Assembly (NCBI RefSeq): GCF_021290925.1
Contig: NZ_JAJSLX010000001.1
Span: 372,001-436,000, forward strand
Direction: 5' to 3'
Length of the DNA stretch: 64,000 nucleotides
Source of the DNA: Sessilibacter corallicola
Lineage (GTDB): Bacteria; Pseudomonadota; Gammaproteobacteria; Pseudomonadales; Cellvibrionaceae
A model generated the notes under the pieces. It was not told the origin of the DNA, searched no databases, and saw only the letters and a program-made list of their open reading frames with translations. The position numbers and the translations under genes were made by a program. Shown here one piece after another: positions 28,865 to 35,903 of the stretch (the first letter of the stretch is position 1; the number at the start of each line of letters is the position of its first letter).

Positions 28865-30019
28865 TTACACCAAGTTATTTAAAATTAGGGCAACTACAAC
28901 CACTTGTGGCACGGTGATTAGTGGTAAGAACAACGCAATTTTCCAAGAGCTCATGGTATCTTTGATGACCATCACTTCGGTGTAATCTGTGGCCACACCG
29001 GTCATCAAGAACGCAAAACCGTTGCCGGGCGCCGACGTACGGTTCATGATATCTGCGGCAATGGGCGCAGATCCTTCGGAACACACTTCAATAACCGTGG
29101 CGACAACTAAGGTAACCATCAAGCCCAGAGCAGTTGGCCCTAACCATTGCTGGAAAGTTTCTGGGTCGACAAAAGCGCGAATTAAAGACGCGAGCACAAC
29201 ACCAAAGAGCAACCAGCGAAGCACAATACGAGAGCCACTGATGGACTCGCGCCAAACGGTTTCAAGCAGTTTGCGATTCCATTGTATTGACTGAAACGCC
29301 TCTTTGGCTTGGGTTTTAATTGGAACATCACTGACCGGAGGCAAAGGGACCGGGTTAGCTGGTAACTTGCCTTTGGCAACAAGCTTTTCAAAAATCCATC
29401 CGGTGGTAATCGCCAGCACCATCGACAATACGATAAATGCTAACGTCCACTGCCAACCGATTAATGCAAATAGAATTAATGTAAGAGAGAAAGAATTCCA
29501 AGGACTGGCAACCAAAAATGCCATCGTTTGACCCAAGCTGGCGCCTTTTTGATAGAGCTTCATGCCCACCATCAAAATACCGTGACTGCACAAATCCATC
29601 AGCACACCAGCTAAGGTTGCGCGAACCAGCCCCTGAGTACTGCCACCTCGCCCCAAAACGGCCATCACCAACGATTGCGGAATTTGGCTTAAAACACCAA
29701 CAAAAACAAAGGCCAGCACTAAACTGAACCACATGGTATTCAGCAATTCAAAAACGCTGTGTGCCAGGGTATGTACTTGGTCGAGGCCAAAATCCAATTG
29801 CAGTAAATGCAGAGCGTAGGCAACCAAACACGCAGTAACACTTCCCCAAAGAAGCCAATCAATGCTCTGTTTGGGTTGGCAACAGCTGGAGTGATTCTCA
29901 GTAGAAGATTTAGAGGGCGCAGGTTTGGAACAACACGATGCTACCGCAGGAGCAACAGGCTCTTCGATTGATAGAGATGCATCTTGTTTGGCCTGACAAC
30001 AACTTTTTGGGGGCTCCAT
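28865..30019 (-). CDS. SO_0444-type metal efflux permease
   Basis: Multi-pass membrane protein of the permease family that includes ArsP and YraQ (DUF318). The architecture matches the SO_0444 family proposed to export copper or zinc. From the ATG chosen it has 384 residues. The N-terminal soluble part carries three Cys-Cys pairs (PKSCCQAK, ASCCSKP, SSCCQPK), a likely metal-binding region, and about eight to ten membrane segments follow, with conserved blocks LCSHGILMVGMKLY and VCSEGSAPIAADIM. A GTG start at 30103 would add 28 residues but has no ribosome site. No regulator lies next to it. Substrate is inferred from family only. Confidence 0.85.
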   Translation of the reverse strand: MEPPKSCCQAKQDASLSIEEPVAPAVASCCSKPAPSKSSTENHSSCCQPKQSIDWLLWGSVTACLVAYALHLLQLDFGLDQVHTLAHSVFELLNTMWFSLVLAFVFVGVLSQIPQSLVMAVLGRGGSTQGLVRATLAGVLMDLCSHGILMVGMKLYQKGASLGQTMAFLVASPWNSFSLTLILFALIGWQWTLAFIVLSMVLAITTGWIFEKLVAKGKLPANPVPLPPVSDVPIKTQAKEAFQSIQWNRKLLETVWRESISGSRIVLRWLLFGVVLASLIRAFVDPETFQQWLGPTALGLMVTLVVATVIEVCSEGSAPIAADIMNRTSAPGNGFAFLMTGVATDYTEVMVIKDTMSSWKIALFLPLITVPQVVVVALILNNLV

Positions 30020-30294
30020 CGATACATCAGTCTCTTTGGAGTCTTCACACCTAGAACTAGCCAACGCACTTACCTCTACTATTTGGTTAAGTCGCAATTT
30101 CACAAGATTCAGGAACGGTTCTCAAGTGAATATTCCCCTTTATCACCCGTTAAATCAATTGTTGGCGGAAAAAATTAGACGCAATCGCTCTTTTCGAGGT
30201 GAATAATATTGGCAGTCGATGAACGACTATTACGAGAGAAAACCACAGGGTAAATCGGTAAGTATTGCGTTAGAAAGGGATATTAACTGGCAAG

Positions 30295-30322
30295 AAAAAG
30301 CCCCAATTAAGGGGGCTTTTTT
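30295..30322. terminator. Intrinsic terminator
   Basis: AAAAAGCCCC-AATTAAG-GGGGCTTTTTT, with A- and T-runs on both sides. It lies about 80 bases past the delta carbonic anhydrase stop on the minus strand, within the otherwise featureless 30020-30400 spacer that holds the permease promoter. Confidence 0.88.
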
Positions 30323-30400
30323 GGTTTTCTGAGTTTACGTGAGAACTGATTATCTACAGCATGACTGTTTTCTACAATCAATTCACCGTGAAACAGTGGC

Positions 30401-31219
30401 CTACTTAATTTCAGAAAGTAGACTTGGAGTCACAACAAGCTTTCTAACACCGTGAGCGTGGTCTTCTTTAAAGACGTTAGATTCACACCATTTTGCCAAG
30501 CTATTGATGTCCAATTTTGCACAGTGAGGACGTACGCTCCAAGTTACTTGGTAAGGTGAACATTGTTGCTCAGAGTATTTAGGGCCAGTAGTGGAACCTA
30601 AGTATTCAACTGGAGAACCGGTAGTGATTGGCAAAGACGCAGGCTGATGGTAATCACCCTCAGAACCTTTATCGTAGTTGAATTCGCCAAATTGCATAGC
30701 CGACTTATCGTTAACCAATGTGAAAACCTGAGCTTCAACACGCAATTCAGGGTTTAAACACTTATCGGAAACACAAGCGCCAAGACCTACGCCTGGAGAA
30801 ACATCACACGAGCTGTGAACCCAATGAATTTCTACGGTATCACCTGGTTTTAAGCCATTACACACATCGCCTTTAGGGGCTTTCAATTCAGCAGAGGTCA
30901 ACTGATTGCTGATTGAACATTGGTAACCGCGTTTATCACCAGCACCACTCAAAATTGAAAAGTCTTTTGCTTTATGTTCAGCGTTATTGTGAAAATGGAT
31001 ATTACACAAATTCATTTCTGAGCTTGGACGAGCAATTTGGAAATTAACTGAGTTAGTTCCAGTTAAAACATCAATGTCACGTGGCGATTGTGGGCCGTAG
31101 CCTTCGCACACAGGACCGGTGTGTTTAACAGAAGAAGAGTTTTCAGCAGCCATTGCCGCCCCAGTTGCTGCCAATAATGCGCCCACTAAACAGGTTTTAA
31201 GAGTCGCTTTATGTATCAC
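30401..31219 (-). CDS. Delta-class carbonic anhydrase, periplasmic
   Basis: Zinc enzyme family that interconverts carbon dioxide and bicarbonate. It has 272 residues with a signal peptide (about 1-24, ending AAMAA). The segment NLCNIHFHNNAEHK supplies the HxH pair and downstream His, and DTVEIHWVHSSCD gives a further conserved histidine; these are the zinc-site blocks of the delta class first described in diatoms. Conserved cysteines (in GPVCEGYGP, RGYQCS, GDVCNG, SSCD, GACVSDKC) suggest disulfides suited to the periplasm. A solitary gene, so its role (CO2 supply or pH balance) is inference. Confidence 0.85.
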   Translation of the reverse strand: MIHKATLKTCLVGALLAATGAAMAAENSSSVKHTGPVCEGYGPQSPRDIDVLTGTNSVNFQIARPSSEMNLCNIHFHNNAEHKAKDFSILSGAGDKRGYQCSISNQLTSAELKAPKGDVCNGLKPGDTVEIHWVHSSCDVSPGVGLGACVSDKCLNPELRVEAQVFTLVNDKSAMQFGEFNYDKGSEGDYHQPASLPITTGSPVEYLGSTTGPKYSEQQCSPYQVTWSVRPHCAKLDINSLAKWCESNVFKEDHAHGVRKLVVTPSLLSEIK

Positions 31220-31624
31220 ACTACCACCTCTATTTATTATTTAATAAAAAAACAATTCTGCTTTAGCGCTAATAATTAGAAACTAAAATTAAATGAATCA
31301 ATTTGAGCGGTCACAAAAACTTACGATGACTCACTTCAAGCTACACAATGCTTATTCGAATTTTAAGCGCGCAATATTAGCATTTATTTCATTACAAAAT
31401 ATACGCAGAAAATAACGTAAAGAACGTTGTTTTGTTGGAATTCGGTTAACAGAACGCAACCTAAAAGGCGGACGAAAAAATCAATAAAAACTAAATACAA
31501 AAATATTATTATAGAAAAAATATATATAACATTTAGACATAGATTATCTTTTTAGAAATATATCATAACGCACTGATATGTTATGATATATCATATCTAA
31601 AATTAAACAGGACACCCAATAAAT
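31220..31624. other. AT-rich spacer with inverted repeat
   Basis: 405 strongly AT-rich bases holding the promoter of the carbonic anhydrase gene. ATATCATAAC and GTTATGATAT form an inverted repeat at 31560-31589, overlapping the palindrome TATGATATATCATA. This could be the DJ-1 gene terminator or an operator. Confidence 0.45.
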
Positions 31625-32209
31625 CTATTCCGTTTTTTCCAGCCAGGTGTATTCCATTTTTTCTGCGGTTTTTAGGGCAATTTCTTTTCCACAGAGCTGG
31701 GCAACAATTTCTAAAGACATATCAATACCCGCAGAAATGCCAGCCGAAACGAAAACATCACCACGATCAATCCAACGAACATTGGAGTGCACATCTAATG
31801 CAGGAAACCTTTTTCGCAAGTCTTCAATGTCTTCATGATGAGTCGTGACGGGACCATCGACAATCACGCCGGAATTGGCCAGCAGAAAAACGCCGGTACA
31901 AACAGAAGCAACCGTATTGGCTTGTCGAGCTTTCTCTGCAATCCAGTGATTTAATTTTTCATTCGACATACTCGGTTCGTGCACGCCACCGGGCACGAGC
32001 AAAATATCAATCGATCGGGAATCATCGAGAAAATAACGCGGCGAAACCATAAAACCGTTACGTGCAGACACCAACGATTCTTCACCCACTAAGAAGACAT
32101 CAAACTTTGGATTTTCTTGAACACGATTCGACGTTGAGAACACTTCAAACGGCCCAGCAAAATCCATCACTTCTACGTCTGGATACACCAAAATTCCTAC
32201 AGACAACAT
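31625..32209 (-). CDS. DJ-1/PfpI family protein
   Basis: 194 residues covering one DJ-1/PfpI domain with the glutamine amidotransferase-like fold. The nucleophile cysteine sits in the elbow ASVCTGVFLLA (C near 103), and the conserved glutamate in FAGPFEVF is present. A TTHHEDIEDLRKRFP block resembles proteins annotated as isonitrile hydratase or AraC-type N-terminal GATase domains. There is no DNA-binding domain. Reaction unknown: candidates are isonitrile hydratase, glyoxalase III or deglycase-type chemistry. It stands alone between AT-rich spacers. Confidence 0.85.
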   Translation of the reverse strand: MLSVGILVYPDVEVMDFAGPFEVFSTSNRVQENPKFDVFLVGEESLVSARNGFMVSPRYFLDDSRSIDILLVPGGVHEPSMSNEKLNHWIAEKARQANTVASVCTGVFLLANSGVIVDGPVTTHHEDIEDLRKRFPALDVHSNVRWIDRGDVFVSAGISAGIDMSLEIVAQLCGKEIALKTAEKMEYTWLEKTE

Positions 32210-32394
32210 AAAACACCCTACTTTTATTGATCTAATGTGGTTTTAAGCAAACCAAAATTAAAACATGAGAGTTAAAGAACATTGAATACAGGAATTACAA
32301 TACCGCACAAACTTTGTAATTACAGCTCTTGACTCAGAACTTTACAATAACAATCAATCAAAATTAATGTTAAAAAATACCATAGAAAGAAACA

Positions 32395-32424
32395 CAAAAA
32401 AGCTGCGCGTTAGCACAGCTTTCA
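32395..32424 (-). terminator. Terminator after di-heme peroxidase gene
   Basis: On the minus strand AAAGCTGTGC-TAAC-GCGCAGCTTTTTTG, a ten-base stem with one mismatch followed by T residues, 22 bases past the stop. Confidence 0.8.
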
Positions 32425-32445
32425 TCGCGCTCATCTTAAATACAA

Positions 32446-33840
32446 TCAGCAGCCTAAATCTATTTGTGCAATCGCATCATTAACCGGTGTGCAATTTCCC
32501 GAAGGAACACTCGATGGCACAAAACGCTCTAAATTTGGATCATAAAGTGCGGTTTCTAAAAATGCGGTTAAATCATCGATTTCTTGTTCCGATAACCCCA
32601 AAGGAACCACACGTGAATCCAACACACCCTCAGGCAGTAATTTTTGCGATAATCCGGTATTTTTAAATGCTACCAAATCACGCACAGAATCAAACGACGC
32701 ACCATGACCAAACACATTGGTATCAGCGAGGTTATACAATTGCGGAATTTTAAATTTATAATCGTCTGAAGATTCACCGGTAAAACCACCACGACCTTTG
32801 GCAGCATTTTCCGGAACGTTTCCAGTTACAGCAGAATTATTGGGATCAAAATCGGCGAAACCAATAGCAAAGAAAATTTCATCTTCGGTAGCACCAACGT
32901 CAGAACTGAAAGCCGCACCACGATGACAATCACTGCAACCAGATTCAAAAAATAAATTAGCGCCACGTAATTCTTCTGCGCTCATAGCATTTTGATCACC
33001 GCGCAACCAAAGCTGAAACGGAGATTGGTTTGCAATAATGGTCCGCTCAAACGCGGCTATCGCTTTAGCTGCGTCTTCTAATACATCGTCACTTCCGTCG
33101 GGAAATGCGGCATTAAAAAGTGCTTGATAATCGGCATTCGTTTGCAAGATAGAATCATCGGTAACACTCAATCGATGTACGCCCAAACCTGCCACCGCTT
33201 GAATTTCTACACCGGCTAATTGACGACTGTTATGTGCTTTAGGTGTTCCGGGTGTTGATAAAACATTGTCATCCAAACCAATGTTAACGAAACCCCCTTC
33301 CATGTTGCCAAACTGACCGTTCCACAACATAACTTCTTGGAAAGCAACATTAAGCACCGCTGGAGAAGTCACAGGTTGTACATCAGGCACCAGAGTCGGG
33401 TCGGACGATAACGCATCGAACCCACTCACCAAGACCCGAGTCTCACCAGCAATTCCAAAGCCTTCACCACCTTCGGCAATACCTTGAACAACTCCCGCTT
33501 TAAAACCTGCCGCGGCGTGATGGCAAGAAGCGCACGACCAAGTACCGGTTCGACCGGAATTAACACCAGCGGTTGCTAACGCGGTTTCGTGATAAAGCAT
33601 CTGACCTAACTCTACTTTAGCGGCGGTAATGGGATTATTAGGATCTTGAGGTATATTGTCGAAATCATCAGAATCGGGCAGCATGAACGCTTCAATTCCA
33701 ACACCATTACTGGCTGCCTCTAGATTAACTGTCAGTCGGGCGGATAACTTTTCTTCAGCAGTGGAACCGCCACTACCTCCACAACCAGACAAGACAAACA
33801 AAGAAGCAACTAACGCAGAAATCGAAATGCGATTTATCAT
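32446..33840 (-). CDS. Di-heme cytochrome c peroxidase family lipoprotein
   Basis: 464 residues. The signal peptide ends in a lipobox (FVLSGC, Cys20), so it is probably a lipoprotein. Two c-type heme motifs, CASCH near residue 102 and CSDCH near residue 300, mark the MauG/CcpA superfamily. Such proteins reduce hydrogen peroxide or oxidise other substrates. The spacing of hemes, with an insertion-rich N-terminal half (FGIAGETRVLVSG), fits the bacterial di-heme peroxidase group rather than DUF1111. The C-terminus has two cysteines (NCTP and DLGC) that could form a disulfide. Isolated gene; electron donor and substrate unknown. Confidence 0.88.
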   Translation of the reverse strand: MINRISISALVASLFVLSGCGGSGGSTAEEKLSARLTVNLEAASNGVGIEAFMLPDSDDFDNIPQDPNNPITAAKVELGQMLYHETALATAGVNSGRTGTWSCASCHHAAAGFKAGVVQGIAEGGEGFGIAGETRVLVSGFDALSSDPTLVPDVQPVTSPAVLNVAFQEVMLWNGQFGNMEGGFVNIGLDDNVLSTPGTPKAHNSRQLAGVEIQAVAGLGVHRLSVTDDSILQTNADYQALFNAAFPDGSDDVLEDAAKAIAAFERTIIANQSPFQLWLRGDQNAMSAEELRGANLFFESGCSDCHRGAAFSSDVGATEDEIFFAIGFADFDPNNSAVTGNVPENAAKGRGGFTGESSDDYKFKIPQLYNLADTNVFGHGASFDSVRDLVAFKNTGLSQKLLPEGVLDSRVVPLGLSEQEIDDLTAFLETALYDPNLERFVPSSVPSGNCTPVNDAIAQIDLGC

Positions 33841-34171
33841 GGTTTTTTCCTTAAGACGGCAATCAACGTTTTTTAAATTATTAGAGAAAGGTTTGTTTTA
33901 TTATCGTTTCAATGATTAGCATTCGTTGCACTAAGGGAAGTTAATCAACAAAAACCGAAACACAACCTTTCTTAAATCTAGATTGCAGACACACGCTTTA
34001 AAAAGAACGCTTCAGAATATTATCGATAAAATTACATTTTTAAGGTCATTAAAAATGTGAAAAGAATTAAGGAGCCTTTGATTAATAATAGAAGTTGGAA
34101 AGAAACTCATTCACGCTAATTTAAAGCAACAAAAATTAGTGCAGCCTAGAAAAGCCAGCCATTACAGATGC
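33841..34171. other. AT-rich spacer
   Basis: About 330 bases with no recognisable gene or RNA; holds the promoter of the di-heme lipoprotein gene. Confidence 0.4.
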
Positions 34172-34217
34172 AAAAGGAAAAGGAAAAAGAAAAAGAAAAG
34201 AAAAGAAAAGAAAAAAG
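34172..34217. repeat. Purine-only simple repeat (GAAAA-type)
   Basis: 46 bases made only of A and G, with irregular AAAAGG, AAAAAG and AAAAG units. It lies 44 bases downstream of the stop of the 151-residue hypothetical gene. Such tracts can vary in length by slippage. Confidence 0.9.
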
Positions 34218-34260
34218 CGATGAAATGTGGGAAAGTGGGAATTGACCAATTGAAACACAC

Positions 34261-34716
34261 TTAATCAGTAGAATCGGGGAAAAAATAGATTCGCTGAAAA
34301 TCGCTACCTTGTTTAGTTTTAATTTCGGAGTCTTCACGCAAGAGCATCATGGTTCGTTTAATATCAGCGTCGGAGCAGCCTTTGGTCGATAGAAATTCAA
34401 TTAATTCGCCAGAACTCACCTCTGTTTTAGATTTAACATACAGAACCGCTTCGTCAATTGGCATACCAGAAAACATTGGATTATTAGAAGCAGCGTTACG
34501 GGCATTGTTATTATCAGATACAGTTTTTTCGCTCTGATTTTCGCAATCAGAGGCAAACGTACTTTCGTTGTTAATAGCTTCGTTGTTAGTAGTTCCGCTG
34601 TGAATAGCTTCGTTGTTAAATACTTGGCCCAACTGGCTAAAAAATTCTGATGAAATACCATCGATTTCTAAATCGACTGGAACAGCACCGATAGTACCTT
34701 TGATTCGAATTGCCAT
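34261..34716 (-). CDS. Hypothetical protein with Asn-rich linker
   Basis: 151 residues from an ATG with AAGAGG upstream; a TTG two codons earlier is less likely. The N-terminal part (MAIRIKGTIGAVPVDLEIDG) looks like a small beta-rich domain. A low-complexity linker follows with NNEAI and NNES repeats (about 35-80), then a helical C-terminal domain (IDEAVLYVKSKTEVSSGELIEFL and SDADIKRTMMLL) that resembles a winged-helix arrangement. No membrane segment or signal. I do not recognise the family. It lies downstream of the cco assembly genes, on the same strand, with a gap of about 90 bases, so a link to respiration is possible but unproved. Confidence 0.75.
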   Translation of the reverse strand: MAIRIKGTIGAVPVDLEIDGISSEFFSQLGQVFNNEAIHSGTTNNEAINNESTFASDCENQSEKTVSDNNNARNAASNNPMFSGMPIDEAVLYVKSKTEVSSGELIEFLSTKGCSDADIKRTMMLLREDSEIKTKQGSDFQRIYFFPDSTD

Positions 34717-34809
34717 AATCAAGCCTCTTAAGTAGGTACAGAGTTCAAACGTTGGATAGCAGTGTCGCTATCATAAAGGCAAATCGAAAATCAGGCCACT
34801 GGCCAATAC

Positions 34810-35556
34810 TTAATGGTGATGTGAATGATGGTCATGCGAAGACGAATCAGAATGAGAACCGTGATCATGATCCCCTGAGTACATCAACGTCCAAACACCG
34901 AAGACAATAATGGTAAGTGCGAAAAAAACTCTCAGGTGTTTGTTATTCAATAATTTCTGGAATTTATCGGCGAGCATGCCCGTCGCAAACAACGCCGGTA
35001 AAGTACCAAGACCAAAGCCGAACATTGCCAAACTGGAATTTACCATGTCGGCTTGAGCAACGCTTAACGCTAAGGCACTGTAGACCAGCCCACAGGGCAA
35101 CCAACCCCATACAGCGCCATAAATTAGTGACTTGGGAAAACTGGTAACTGGCAGTAAATTTTTTGTGTATGGGACGAAAAATTTCCACAATTTTTGCCCC
35201 ACACGTTCTAGATACACAAGGCCTCGCCACCAATTGGCGAGATAAAATCCCATGGCAATCAACAATAAACCGGCGATAAATCTTAATCCCGATAAATAAT
35301 GCTGAGCAAAATTTGGGGAAAGTACCATGGCAAATTGTTGCGTAAAAAAAGTCAGTATCACGGCAAGTAATACGTAACTCAGAATTCGGCCGAGGTTGTA
35401 ACCCAATAAGATTTTTATTCGTAACCAGGGTTTTGCTGGGGGTAAAGCAAAACTTAATGCACTGCAGATACCACCGCACATTGCGATGCAATGACCGCTG
35501 CCAAAAAAACCGAGAGCAACCGTCGTGGAAAGTAACGCTATATCAAGAAAACTCAT
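34810..35556 (-). CDS. SafE/TauE-like membrane protein of the cco cluster
   Basis: 248 residues with about six membrane segments, of the COG2836 type often encoded right after ccoS. The opening block LGFFGSGHCIAMCGGICSALSFALPP, with GHC and MCGG, is typical. These proteins resemble the DsbD/UreH transmembrane domain and are thought to move metal ions or sulfur compounds; a role in copper delivery to cbb3 oxidase is likely. The C-terminus is a histidine-rich tail (HDHGSHSDSSSHDHHSHHH), a plausible metal-binding site. It begins 14 bases after ccoS. Confidence 0.87.
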   Translation of the reverse strand: MSFLDIALLSTTVALGFFGSGHCIAMCGGICSALSFALPPAKPWLRIKILLGYNLGRILSYVLLAVILTFFTQQFAMVLSPNFAQHYLSGLRFIAGLLLIAMGFYLANWWRGLVYLERVGQKLWKFFVPYTKNLLPVTSFPKSLIYGAVWGWLPCGLVYSALALSVAQADMVNSSLAMFGFGLGTLPALFATGMLADKFQKLLNNKHLRVFFALTIIVFGVWTLMYSGDHDHGSHSDSSSHDHHSHHH

Positions 35557-35570
35557 GAAATGGTGAGAAT

Positions 35571-35762
35571 TTACTTCTGAGGTTTATCGGAGTCTTTACC
35601 CGGTGAGGAATCGTTTGTTTTTTTCTGCTCATCGAAAAGAATTCTATGAGCTTCGGTATTGAGGTCGTCATACTGGCCATTGTTGATTGCCCAAAACAAC
35701 ACCTTAATGGCAATAAATACAAAAATAAGAGCAATCGGGACTAATATATACAGTATTTCCAC
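35571..35762 (-). CDS. ccoS: cbb3 oxidase maturation protein CcoS
   Basis: 63-residue single-pass membrane protein needed for heme and copper insertion in cbb3 oxidase. The start chosen is a GTG with GAGG five bases upstream, giving MEILYILVPIALIF, the family N-terminus; a second GTG at 35774 would add four residues. The conserved FWAINNGQYDDL follows the membrane span. It lies between ccoI and the SafE-like gene. Confidence 0.92.
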   Translation of the reverse strand: MEILYILVPIALIFVFIAIKVLFWAINNGQYDDLNTEAHRILFDEQKKTNDSSPGKDSDKPQK

Positions 35763-35903
35763 ACCTAACCTCACCCAGTCATAAATAATGACAAACGACT
35801 ACGCCTTATTAATGCCAGCCTTTCAATCTAACTTTCGACGCAATTCTACGTTGTTTTGACCTGCCCAGATATTCGACACAGGTATTGCTTTGTAACTCTG
35901 GCT

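Noticed and set aside
34146-34337. 63-codon minus-strand frame with a Phe/Ser run
   Set aside because: Arises from the A/G simple repeat and overlaps the hypothetical gene in another frame.
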